In this document: positions 5,627 to 12,848 of the stretch, in pieces | How positions within the stretch are numbered: position 1 is the stretch's first letter | Layout of the letters: each line of letters starts with the position of its first letter | Assembly: GCA_950072225.1 (NCBI GenBank) | Contig: CATMOP010000019.1 | Coordinates: 1-12,848, forward strand | Direction of reading: 5' to 3' | Length of the DNA stretch: 12,848 bases | DNA from: an uncultured Nitrospina sp. | Lineage (GTDB): Bacteria; Nitrospinota; Nitrospinia; Nitrospinales; VA-1 | Translations under genes and position numbers: made by a program | Notes under the pieces: generated by a model | What the model was told of the DNA's origin: nothing | Databases searched by the model: none | The model's input: only the letters and a program-made list of their open reading frames with translations

Positions 5627-7603
5627 ATGTTTAAGAATATATATATACCGGTAGATAATTCTGATTACTCCAACGCCTGCGTTGAATTAGCACTCGAATT
5701 TGCCAAGGGATCAGATACGACTATTACCGCAAGCCATGTTTATGCCGCCAAAATGCACGATGTCCGGTTTCGGCAAATGGAGAGCGGACTTCCTGAAGAA
5801 TATCAGGATGAGCAGGAGTTAGAAAAACAACGGAATATTCATGACCAATTGATTACCAAAGGGATGGAAGTCATCAGTGACTCCTATCTGGATGTCCCCA
5901 AAGATAAATGTAAAGAATTGGACATTCCTTTTGTTGGTAAATCCCTGGAGGGTCGTAACTGGACGGAACTGGTGCGTGATATCAAAGAATCTTCCTATGA
6001 TTTGGTTATCATGGGGGCTTTGGGGCTTGGCGCGATTAAAGACAGCTTGATTGGCACGGTTGCTGAAAGGGTGATCCGGCGTTCCCAGACAGATATGCTG
6101 ATTGTGAAGTACTGCCCAGAGATTCTAGAGGACAGACCTTCCAGCGGGAAGATTGTGATTGCGGTGGATGGCAGTGGTCATTCTTTTGGAGGATTGATGA
6201 CGGGTATTGAAATGGCCAAAAAGTTGAATCGTCCTCTGGAAATTATTTCTACTTTTGATCCCTACTTCCACTATGCCATGTTCAACAGCCTAATCGGCGT
6301 ATTGTCCCGGGAAGCTTCCAAAGTGTTCAAGTTTGAGCAACAGGAAAAGCTTCATGAAGACATTATCGACAAGGGACTGGCAAAAATCTATCAGGCTCAT
6401 CTGGAGATTTCCCGGAAAATTTGTGAAGAAGAGGGTATCGAATGCACCATCCGCCTTCTGGATGGAAAGGTCTTCGAAAAAGTTTTGCAATACGCCAGGG
6501 AGGAGAATCCCTATCTGCTGATTCTGGGACGGATCGGGGTTCATAGTGCCCCGGATATGGACATTGGAGGTAATAGCGAGAACCTTCTGCGTCTGGTTCC
6601 ATGCAATATACTGCTCTCCAGCAAGGTGTTCAAGCCGTCGATAGATATGCAGGCGGAAGAAACAATTGAATGGACCGCTGAAGCCAAAGTGCGATTGACG
6701 AAGATCCCGGGTTTTGTACGCCCCATGGCGACTACAGCGATTCTGCGCTATGCGTTGGAGAGGGGACACAGCATGATCACATCCAGCGTTATTACCGAAG
6801 CGGTGCAGGAAATTCTGCCAGCCGGCGCGATGCAGGCCATGTCTGCCATCGGTGAGAGGATGCGCAAAGAGGGTATGGATCCAAATAATCCGGAAGGTCT
6901 TGGTATGCTGAAAGAGGAAATGGCGGCAGCCCATGCCGGTAAAACCGAAGAAGAGATCACACTAAAATGTACCAGTTGCGGCACTTATTATAAAGGTGAT
7001 GTTGTAAAATGCGGTGTTTGTAATGCGGGGGCTGAGCGATTACTTCCGGTCGATAAAGAGGAGTTCAAAGCAACGGAAGAGGAATCTAAAGAAGCCACCA
7101 CGTTTACCACCTTTGATGATGTCAAAGTGTCCTGGACCCAGGAAGCGTTGGATCGGTTGAATGAGTTCCCGCAGGGGCATTTGAGAAGGAAAGCCCATGC
7201 CCGGGTTGAGAAAAATGCTCGGGTTCAGAAAGTCGATACTGTCTCTCTGGCATTCCTCAACAAAATCCTCAATGAAAAGATCAAAAAGGATGGCAATGGT
7301 AATGGCAATGATACAAGCGAAAAAATTCCCGGAGACATCCTCAGTATAGGGGCCGCATTGAATTCCGATGATTTCAACTGGTCTCCGGAGGCTATAGAAC
7401 GGCTGGAGCGTGTTCCCCAGGGGTTTATGCGGGACAATACCCAAAACCGGGTTATGGCTTGGTGTTCTCAAAATGATATCAAGGATATTTCACTGGAAGT
7501 CTGTGAGGAAGGAATCCGGGAGTCTGTGAAGATGATGGAAGATGCCATCAAGAATGGCGCAGGCCTGGAAGATTTCATACCTCAAAAAGAAGTGAAAGCC
7601 TAG
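5627..7603 (+). CDS. Tandem universal stress protein with three PCP_red-like domains and a zinc-ribbon knuckle
   Basis: A 658-residue multidomain protein. Two UspA folds come first (about 1-162 and 174-335). Each keeps the ATP-binding pattern G-2x-G-9x-G: GALGLGAIKDSLIGT at 130-144, and G301-RI-G304 followed nine residues later by GGNSEN (314-319). A repeated ~47-residue module then occurs three times (348-394, 502-548, 584-630), each as W-(S/T)-x-E-A-x-x-R-L-x-x-(I/F/V)-P followed by F/H-x-R. This is the pattern of the PCP_red domain at the C-terminus of the BchB/ChlB subunit of dark protochlorophyllide reductase. Between modules 1 and 2 lie a Met-rich helical stretch (398-436) and a CTSCGxY...CGVC knuckle (Cys 448, 451, 462, 465) like rubredoxin or a zinc ribbon. 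No signal peptide or membrane segment is seen, so it is probably cytoplasmic. It is monocistronic with its own promoter and terminator. Stress sensing with ATP, metal or redox input is an inference; no chlorophyll genes are present. Confidence 0.88.
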   Translation: MFKNIYIPVDNSDYSNACVELALEFAKGSDTTITASHVYAAKMHDVRFRQMESGLPEEYQDEQELEKQRNIHDQLITKGMEVISDSYLDVPKDKCKELDIPFVGKSLEGRNWTELVRDIKESSYDLVIMGALGLGAIKDSLIGTVAERVIRRSQTDMLIVKYCPEILEDRPSSGKIVIAVDGSGHSFGGLMTGIEMAKKLNRPLEIISTFDPYFHYAMFNSLIGVLSREASKVFKFEQQEKLHEDIIDKGLAKIYQAHLEISRKICEEEGIECTIRLLDGKVFEKVLQYAREENPYLLILGRIGVHSAPDMDIGGNSENLLRLVPCNILLSSKVFKPSIDMQAEETIEWTAEAKVRLTKIPGFVRPMATTAILRYALERGHSMITSSVITEAVQEILPAGAMQAMSAIGERMRKEGMDPNNPEGLGMLKEEMAAAHAGKTEEEITLKCTSCGTYYKGDVVKCGVCNAGAERLLPVDKEEFKATEEESKEATTFTTFDDVKVSWTQEALDRLNEFPQGHLRRKAHARVEKNARVQKVDTVSLAFLNKILNEKIKKDGNGNGNDTSEKIPGDILSIGAALNSDDFNWSPEAIERLERVPQGFMRDNTQNRVMAWCSQNDIKDISLEVCEEGIRESVKMMEDAIKNGAGLEDFIPQKEVKA

Positions 7604-7636
7604 ATTTTCTGCGTATTAGATATAACAGTTTTTTTT

Positions 7637-7681
7637 AGCCCCTGGATATTGAATCGGGTTCAATTTCAGGGGCTTTTTGTT
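7637..7681 (+). terminator. Rho-independent terminator after the stress-protein gene
   Basis: AGCCCCTG (7637-7644) pairs exactly with CAGGGGCT (7667-7674). An inner ATTGAA/TTCAAT pair extends the hairpin, which is followed by a T5-G-TT tail. It lies 33 bp after the TAG of the stress-protein gene and separates it from the ABC exporter operon. Confidence 0.92.
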
Positions 7682-7727
7682 GCATTTTCTGTCCCGTAGA
7701 CTCCTGTCCCGATACCCTGGTGGCTAA

Positions 7728-9494
7728 TTGTCCCCCCAACTTTATAAGCGCTTATTCCGTAACTTAAAACCTTATCTTGGCCGTTTGTATCTGGCAATTT
7801 TCTTTTCGGTTACCGTTGGCATCATCGCCACTTCCCCTGTTCCAATTATTCAAAAAACCTTCGATAATATCTTTGTAGAAAAAGATTATTTTATGCTCAA
7901 GGTAATTCCCCTTGCCTTGATTGTTTTATACGTTTTAAAGGCTGGATTAACCTATGCGCAAAACCTGATTATTTTTGGGATCTCATGGGAGTTGGTGGTG
8001 AGATTCAGGGAAAAGTTGTTCACGCATATTCACAGGCTTCCTTTCGTGTTTTTTGAGAACCATGAAACCGGCCAACTCATGTCTCGCATCAATAATGATG
8101 TCGCAATTATGCAGTCTACCTTAACGCGATTATTGAAAGAGTTTCTGCAGAACAGTGTGATGCTGATTGGGCTTTTAGCGTGGGTGTTTTATTTGAAATG
8201 GGACTGGGCGCTGATGGCCCTGGTCATATTTCCCATAACAGTAATCCCGGTATCAAGAATTGCAAAAAAACTGCGGCACCTGTCGCGCAGAGGTCAGGAG
8301 ATTCTGGGCGATATCAACGCAACCATAATGGAATCTTTTTCGGGGATAAAAGTTGTCCGGGCCTTTGGCATGGAACCTCGAGAGATAGAAAAATTCAGGA
8401 TTGATAATGAAAGCTATCTTGAAGTGGTGAAAAAAAATGTGAAGTATGTGGAATTTACTTCACCCTTTCTGGAGGTGTTGGGAGTTATCAGTTCCGCATT
8501 CATCCTGTGGTATGGGGGTAATCAGGTTTTGAACGGAGAAATCAGCCAGGGAACCTTCTTGGCTTTCCTCGTTGCACTGTTCATGATGTATTCTCCCATG
8601 CGAATTTTGTTCAAAATCTACACCAGTGTCCAGACAGCACTGGCGGGAGCGGATAGGGTGTTCGATATTCTTGACCAGGATGTGGAATTACTGTGGGAAG
8701 GCCAGCATGAACTTCAAAACTTCAATGACGGTATTGAGTTTAAGAATGTTTCTTTTCACTATCCGTCGCGTAAGGCAATAGTTTTGGATGATATCAGTCT
8801 CTCTGTTAAGAAATCAGAAATTATCGCCATTGTGGGGATGAGCGGTGCTGGTAAGACAACTTTAGTGGATCTGCTGTTCCGGTTCTTCGATGCAACTTCC
8901 GGTTCTATCCTGATCGATGGAATAAATATTCAGGATTATAAGTTGGCTTCTTTGAGGCGGCAGTTGGCTCTGGTGACCCAGGAGACTTTTTTATTTAACG
9001 ATACGATCTGGAATAATATTGCTTTTGGCTGTGAACGAAAGGCCACTCACGATGAAATTATGGAGGCGGCCCAGGCCGCCCATGTGGATCAATTTGCGTC
9101 GAACCTGGATGATGGTTACGAAACCATCATCGGAGAACGAGGAGTCAAGCTTTCTGGCGGTCAGCGACAGAGGATTGCCATCGCCCGGGCTCTCTTAAGG
9201 AACGCTCCGATTCTGGTTCTCGATGAAGCTACGTCTGCACTGGACTCCGAATCTGAAAGGCTGGTTCAGGATGCTCTGTATAATCTCATGGAACACCGGA
9301 CATCTTTTGTTATAGCCCACCGTCTATCAACGATCAAACACGCCAACCGGATCATTGTTTTGGACAAAGGCCAGATTGTAGAATCTGGAACCCATGAGTC
9401 CCTTCTCGCGAATAGTGGGTTGTATCGGAAATATTATGAAATGCAGTTTGCCGATCTGGAAGACAAAAATAAGGATATCAAGGAATCGAGTTAA
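7728..9494 (+). CDS. ABC exporter, MsbA-like (fused transmembrane and ATPase domains)
   Basis: A 588-residue type IV (MsbA/LmrA-like) ABC half-transporter that would work as a homodimer in the inner membrane, exporting lipids or other hydrophobic compounds. The transmembrane domain covers about 15-310, with hydrophobic helices near 20-42, 56-78, 140-157, 158-178, 245-265 and 275-295. The coupling region SGIKVVRAFGMEP (205-217) is typical. The nucleotide-binding domain has Walker A GMSGAGKTT (370-378), Q-loop Gln418, signature LSGGQRQRIAIARAL (475-489), Walker B ILVLDEATSALD (495-506) and H-loop His531; all look intact. Start: a stop codon lies immediately upstream at 7725, and the first in-frame ATG would delete the first helix, so the TTG at 7728 (MSPQLYKRL...) is the likely start, with a weak GGTGG before it. 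Its stop TAA abuts the oleA ATG, so it is co-transcribed with oleA/oleB. Lipid A flippase is one reading; export of the Ole product is another, and only context favours it. Confidence 0.9.
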   Translation: MSPQLYKRLFRNLKPYLGRLYLAIFFSVTVGIIATSPVPIIQKTFDNIFVEKDYFMLKVIPLALIVLYVLKAGLTYAQNLIIFGISWELVVRFREKLFTHIHRLPFVFFENHETGQLMSRINNDVAIMQSTLTRLLKEFLQNSVMLIGLLAWVFYLKWDWALMALVIFPITVIPVSRIAKKLRHLSRRGQEILGDINATIMESFSGIKVVRAFGMEPREIEKFRIDNESYLEVVKKNVKYVEFTSPFLEVLGVISSAFILWYGGNQVLNGEISQGTFLAFLVALFMMYSPMRILFKIYTSVQTALAGADRVFDILDQDVELLWEGQHELQNFNDGIEFKNVSFHYPSRKAIVLDDISLSVKKSEIIAIVGMSGAGKTTLVDLLFRFFDATSGSILIDGINIQDYKLASLRRQLALVTQETFLFNDTIWNNIAFGCERKATHDEIMEAAQAAHVDQFASNLDDGYETIIGERGVKLSGGQRQRIAIARALLRNAPILVLDEATSALDSESERLVQDALYNLMEHRTSFVIAHRLSTIKHANRIIVLDKGQIVESGTHESLLANSGLYRKYYEMQFADLEDKNKDIKESS

Positions 9495-10541
9495 ATGCGT
9501 TTTGAAAAAGTTTATATCGAAAGTCTGGCCTACCACCTGCCTGATAATATTGTGACTTCGGCTGAAATTGAAAAAAGGCTGGCCCCTCTTTATGACCGAC
9601 TCAAACTTCCCCAAGGTCGCTTGGAGTTGATGAGTGGTATTCAGGAACGCCGTTTCTGGGAGAAGGGAGTTTTACCCAGTGAGGTGGCAACTATTGCCGG
9701 AGAAAAAGCTATTGCCCGGTCAGGGGTGGACCCGAATCAAATAGGTTGCCTGATTTCTGCATCGGTTTGCAGAGATTTTCTGGAGCCCTCGACGGCCTCC
9801 GTAATTCATAATAACCTGAAGCTTCCTGTGGAAGCATTTGTGTTCGATGTCTCCAATGCCTGTCTGGGTGTGCTCAATGGCATGTCGATCATTGCCAGCA
9901 TGATTGAGCAAAATCAGATTCTGGCAGGATTGGTTGTGGCTGGAGAAAATGGGGGTCCGCTTGTGAATAGCACGATCGAGACTTTGCTGGCTCAAAAGGA
10001 TATTACCCGTTCTGAGATCAAGTCCTCTTTCGCTTCCCTGACCATTGGCTCTGCAGCTGTCGGTGTTGTCCTGGCCCATGAAAAGATCGCCAGGCACGGC
10101 CATCGTTTGCTGGGTGGCGTTTCTATGGCTGAAACCCAGTTCAATCAGTTATGTCGCGGCAGTGATGACAGCGGGGCGGGTGGAGAATGGTCGCCTCTGA
10201 TGGAAACCGATTCTGAAACTTTGATGCTGGAGGGATGTCGGCTTGCAGGTAAAACCTGGGCGCGTACCCGTGAAGTACTTGGCTGGAACAATGAAGAAGT
10301 AAGCCGTGTCTTCTGCCATCAGGTGGGCAAAGGCCATCGAAAACTAATGTATGAAAATGTTGGGCTGGACCTTGAAAAAGATTTTTCCACTCTGGAATTT
10401 CTGGGCAATACCGGTTCGGCCTCATTGCCAACGACATTGGCCATGGGAATTGAAAAGAATGTGCTGAAGACGGGTGACAAAGCCGCTTTACTTGGTATAG
10501 GCAGTGGACTCAATTGCCTGATGATGGGTATTGAGTGGTGA
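9495..10541 (+). CDS. oleA: OleA, thiolase-fold enzyme condensing two acyl-CoAs (3-oxoacyl-ACP synthase III family)
   Basis: A 348-residue FabH/thiolase-superfamily enzyme that is closer to OleA than to FabH. OleA joins two long-chain acyl-CoAs head to head into a 2-alkyl-3-ketoacid, the first step of long-chain olefin (cis-alkene) biosynthesis. Catalytic residues fit: Cys123 in DVSNACLG, His275 in CHQVGKGH, Asn305 in LGNTGSAS. The OleA-specific glutamate is Glu97 in RDFLEPSTAS, exactly 26 residues before the Cys, as in the Xanthomonas enzyme. The N-terminal LxPxYDRL pattern and the C-terminal ALLGIGSGLNC are also shared with OleA. The ATG directly follows the exporter TAA, with AAGGA (9480-9484) ten bases upstream. 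The end overlaps oleB. FabH for ordinary fatty acid synthesis is the alternative, but the glutamate and the oleB neighbour argue against it. Confidence 0.88.
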   Translation: MRFEKVYIESLAYHLPDNIVTSAEIEKRLAPLYDRLKLPQGRLELMSGIQERRFWEKGVLPSEVATIAGEKAIARSGVDPNQIGCLISASVCRDFLEPSTASVIHNNLKLPVEAFVFDVSNACLGVLNGMSIIASMIEQNQILAGLVVAGENGGPLVNSTIETLLAQKDITRSEIKSSFASLTIGSAAVGVVLAHEKIARHGHRLLGGVSMAETQFNQLCRGSDDSGAGGEWSPLMETDSETLMLEGCRLAGKTWARTREVLGWNNEEVSRVFCHQVGKGHRKLMYENVGLDLEKDFSTLEFLGNTGSASLPTTLAMGIEKNVLKTGDKAALLGIGSGLNCLMMGIEW

Positions 10542-11404
10542 CAGAGCTTTATCCCTTTTCTTCGCATTCCCTGCAACTGGATCATTTGCGCTATCATTAC
10601 CTGGATGAAGGTTCCGGCCACGAACCCCTTCTCGTGCTCCATGGTAACCCTACCTGGTCCTTTTATTACCGCAACCTGATCCTGGGTCTCAAGGACTCTT
10701 ATCGGTGCGTGGTGCCCGACCATATGGGGATGGGAAAATCAGATAAACCGCAGGACTATCCTTACACGCTTTCTCAGCACATCGACAATCTCGAAAAACT
10801 AGCTGATCACCTTAAGCTCAATGACATTACCCTGGTGGTGCATGACTGGGGTGGGGCGATTGGCATGGGTTTCGCGGTTCGGCATCCTGAGCGAATCAAG
10901 AGGTTGGTGATTTTCAATACCGCCGCGTTTTTATCCAGTGAGATCCCGTGGAGTCTGCGCTTGTGCCGCATACCTGGGTTTGGGGCCATAGCCATTCGCG
11001 GTTTTAACGCTTTTGCACGCGGCGCCATCCGCTGGGCCTGCCGCAAGCAAGAAAGAATGACGGAGGAAGTCCGGGCCGCTTATCTGGCTCCTTATGATAA
11101 TTTTGCCAATCGGGTGGCAAATTTGCGTTTTGTGCAGGATATTCCCATGAGCCCCGATTCACCCAGCTACTCTGTGGTTCAGCATATAGAAGGGAGCCTG
11201 AAACTATTTCGAGAGCATCCTGTTCAAATTATTTGGGGAGCGCATGATTTTGTTTTTAACGATCATTTCCTGAAACGTTGGCAGGAGATTTTCCCCCAGG
11301 CAGAAGTGCACCTTATGGAAGATGCCGGACATTTTGTAGTGGAAGACGCTCATGAACGCATTCTTCCTATGATGAAAGAATTTTTACAGAAAAATCCAAT
11401 TTAA
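10535..11404 (+). CDS. oleB: OleB-like alpha/beta-hydrolase (haloalkane dehalogenase family fold)
   Basis: A 289-residue alpha/beta-hydrolase resembling haloalkane dehalogenases. Beside oleA it is best read as OleB, which decarboxylates the cis-beta-lactone intermediate to the final alkene. Visible elements: the oxyanion/halide-pocket motif HGNPTWSFYYR (36-46), nucleophile Asp104 in HDWGGAIG, a probable acid Asp238 in WGAHDFVF, and His266 in DAGHFV. A cap domain spans about 135-215. Start: tandem GTG codons at 10535 and 10538; the second forms a GTGA overlap with the oleA stop, so translation is probably coupled, and the protein begins at one of these. A true haloalkane dehalogenase or epoxide hydrolase is possible from sequence alone. 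The genes for OleC and OleD, which act between OleA and OleB, are not in the window. Confidence 0.82.
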   Translation: MVTELYPFSSHSLQLDHLRYHYLDEGSGHEPLLVLHGNPTWSFYYRNLILGLKDSYRCVVPDHMGMGKSDKPQDYPYTLSQHIDNLEKLADHLKLNDITLVVHDWGGAIGMGFAVRHPERIKRLVIFNTAAFLSSEIPWSLRLCRIPGFGAIAIRGFNAFARGAIRWACRKQERMTEEVRAAYLAPYDNFANRVANLRFVQDIPMSPDSPSYSVVQHIEGSLKLFREHPVQIIWGAHDFVFNDHFLKRWQEIFPQAEVHLMEDAGHFVVEDAHERILPMMKEFLQKNPI

Positions 11405-11418
11405 TTTTAAGGTATAAG

Positions 11419-11459
11419 AAAAACCGGCTTCCCTTTTAAGGGAAGCCGGTTTTATTTTT
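11419..11459. terminator. Bidirectional rho-independent terminator between oleB and ahcY
   Basis: AAAACCGGCTTCCC (11420-11433) and GGGAAGCCGGTTTT (11440-11453) form a perfect 14-bp stem with a 6-nt loop. It is followed by A-TTTTT on the + strand and an A-run on the other side, so it can end transcription from both the + strand ole operon and the convergent - strand ahcY. Confidence 0.95.
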
Positions 11460-11469
11460 CTGGTTAACC

Positions 11470-12846
11470 TTAATATCGGTAATGTTCAGGTTTGTAGGGG
11501 CCTTCGACTGGCAAACTAAGATAACTGGCCTGCTTTTCTGTAAGTATTGTCAGTTTCACTCCTAGTTTATCCAGATGTAGGCGTGCTACCTCTTCATCGA
11601 GTTTTTTCGGCAAAGTGTAAACGCCTACCTCATATTTGTTGTTGTATAGTTCTATTTGTGCCAGCACCTGATTGGTGAAGGAATTGGACATCACGAAAGA
11701 AGGGTGACCGGTCGCGCAACCCAGATTCACCAATCTACCTTCCGCCAGTAAAAGGATATTGTGTCCATCCGGGAAGGTGTATTTATCCACCTGCGGTTTG
11801 ATAACAACTTTTTTAATTCCCGGAAATTTATTTAAAGCCTCCACTTGAATCTCAATGTCGAAGTGGCCGATGTTGCAAACAATGGAATCGGTTTTCATTT
11901 TTTCCATATGCTCGATACAGATAATATCGGCGCAGCCTGTTGTGGTGACAAAAATATCACCTTCCTTAACAGCTTCTTCCATGGTGGTGACTTCATAACC
12001 TTCCATTGCAGCCTGCAGGGCACAGATGGGGTCGATTTCAGTAATGATTACCCTGGCGCCTAACCCTTTCATGGCGTCGGCGCAACCTTTACCGACATCC
12101 CCAAATCCGGCAACGACCACCACTTTTCCGGCTATCATGATATCGGTCGCCCGTTTGATGCCATCGGCAAGCGATTCCCGGCAGCCATAAAGATTGTCGA
12201 ATTTCGACTTGGTGACCGAATCGTTGACGTTCATGGCAGGGAGCTTTAAAGTTCCTTTTTCGATCATCTTGTAAAGATTGTGCACGCCGGTGGTGGTTTC
12301 TTCTGTTACCCCTTTTATGTCAGGCAGTAATTCGGAATGTTTTTCGTGGACGTAAGCGGTGAGATCGCCTCCGTCATCGAGGATCATGTTGGGACCCTGG
12401 TCATTGTCAAAAAGCAGAGTTTGGCTGGTGCACCACCAATATTCTTCTTCAGTTTCTTCCTTCCAGGCGAATACAGGAATTCCTGCCTTGGCCATTGCGG
12501 CGGCATCGATGAGAGGTCGGTCGTTTTCTAAGGTGAATCCGCGCACCCCGTGTTTCTGAAAGTATTGATATACTCCATCGCGCCCGATGCCGTGGCTCTT
12601 AAGCAAATCATCGTTCAAGTACATCTCGTGAATAGGTCGCCATCCTGGTAGGAGATTCGCGAGGTACAAAGGGCCCCAGTCCAAAATAGTCCCCGAGGCG
12701 AATAAGTTCTGAGGGACTTCCGTTACCTCATCCTGCGATATAAAGCCATTAAGAGAGGGCGAGGGAGTCCCGCCCGCGTCCTCTGAGATGATCAAGACGG
12801 TTGCGTTGATGATCTCATCGGGAAATGTCCACGACGCCGGAAGGTC
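11470..12846 (-). CDS. ahcY: S-adenosylhomocysteine hydrolase with a foreign N-terminus (5' partial)
   Basis: The C-terminal ~345 residues are an excellent S-adenosylhomocysteine hydrolase, which splits SAH into adenosine and homocysteine in the methylation cycle using bound NAD. Numbering from the TTG at 12795, visible parts are AGIPVFAWK (104-112), ILDDGGDLT (138-146, substrate Asp), EETTTGVHNLYKM (165-177, substrate Glu), NDSVTKSKFDNLYGCRESL (191-209, catalytic Lys and Asp), the NAD loop AGFGDVGKG (229-237), CNIGHFD (307-313), GCATGHPSFVMSNSFTNQ (359-376) and the usual C-terminus KPEHYRY. Similarity begins at DAAAMAK (12507 downward). The expected first ~86 residues, including the LHMT substrate His and the FSTQDH segment, are absent. 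In their place is an unrelated sequence in the same frame, open to the window edge, so the real start is unknown. An ordinary start at the TTG 12795 is possible but not convincing. Confidence 0.85.
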   Translation of the reverse strand, partial: DLPASWTFPDEIINATVLIISEDAGGTPSPSLNGFISQDEVTEVPQNLFASGTILDWGPLYLANLLPGWRPIHEMYLNDDLLKSHGIGRDGVYQYFQKHGVRGFTLENDRPLIDAAAMAKAGIPVFAWKEETEEEYWWCTSQTLLFDNDQGPNMILDDGGDLTAYVHEKHSELLPDIKGVTEETTTGVHNLYKMIEKGTLKLPAMNVNDSVTKSKFDNLYGCRESLADGIKRATDIMIAGKVVVVAGFGDVGKGCADAMKGLGARVIITEIDPICALQAAMEGYEVTTMEEAVKEGDIFVTTTGCADIICIEHMEKMKTDSIVCNIGHFDIEIQVEALNKFPGIKKVVIKPQVDKYTFPDGHNILLLAEGRLVNLGCATGHPSFVMSNSFTNQVLAQIELYNNKYEVGVYTLPKKLDEEVARLHLDKLGVKLTILTEKQASYLSLPVEGPYKPEHYRY

Positions 12847-12848
12847 TC
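12508..12848 (-). other. Unrecognised coding-like segment fused in frame to truncated ahcY
   Basis: About 113 codons without a stop, reading on the - strand from the window edge into ahcY. The peptide includes FPDEIINATVLIISED, GTILDWGPLYLANLLPGW and GVYQYFQKHGVRGFTLENDR. It has normal protein composition but no motif I can assign. 'LDWGPLY' occurs in some polytopic membrane glycosyltransferase-like proteins, which is only a hint. No alternative frame here gives the missing ahcY N-terminus. It may be another gene joined by deletion, a real novel N-terminal domain, or an assembly artefact. Confidence 0.5.

Noticed and set aside
6290..6934. 214-codon open frame on the - strand within the stress-protein gene
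   Set aside because: It is antisense to well-conserved Usp and PCP_red-like coding sequence, and its peptide is rich in His and Phe with no family resemblance; a shadow frame.
12520..12848. Frameshift explanation for the missing ahcY N-terminus
   Set aside because: None of the - strand frames in this segment gives the expected LHMT, TAVLIETL or FSTQDH residues, so a simple frameshift cannot explain it; replacement or chimerism is needed.

Overview
The window reads as a normal, gene-dense bacterial chromosome segment of moderate GC, with most genes on the + strand and two on the - strand. No phage, plasmid, CRISPR, rRNA or tRNA signal is visible. Taxonomy is an inference only. The tandem Usp protein carrying PCP_red-type domains, the long class II aldolase variant, the OleA/OleB pair and the dispersed 'CATTGCGAGC'-type intergenic repeats together suggest a free-living Gram-negative, perhaps Nitrospinota or a similar deep-branching or proteobacteria-like lineage. 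I cannot settle this without a search.

Left part (1-3630). The C-terminal half of an insulysin/pitrilysin-like M16 metallopeptidase enters from the left edge. It is followed by an ABC1/UbiB-type atypical kinase and a small UPF0178 (YaiI/YqxD) protein. The UPF0178 gene is flanked on both sides by intergenic repeat-like DNA, and the left flank includes a G5-C-G9 tract.

Middle part (3631-7700). A 466-residue class II (metal-dependent) aldolase on the - strand and a 658-residue universal stress protein on the + strand diverge from a 595-bp AT-rich intergenic region. That region holds a plausible promoter for each gene, a perfect 10-bp inverted repeat, and a structured, attenuator-like leader in front of the aldolase. 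The stress protein has two Usp domains, three PCP_red-like modules and a CxxC/CxxC knuckle. It ends in a strong rho-independent terminator.

Right part (7728-12848). A tightly packed + strand operon encodes an MsbA-type ABC exporter (TTG start), OleA (head-to-head fatty acyl condensation) and OleB (alpha/beta-hydrolase, beta-lactone decarboxylase type). Stop and start codons abut or overlap, so the proteins are probably co-made. OleA and OleB are the first and last enzymes of the long-chain olefin pathway, but the ligase OleC and reductase OleD are not here. A bidirectional terminator separates this operon from a convergent S-adenosylhomocysteine hydrolase gene. The first ~86 residues of that enzyme are replaced by an unrelated in-frame sequence running off the right edge. 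This is either a real gene fusion or remodelling, or an assembly chimera.
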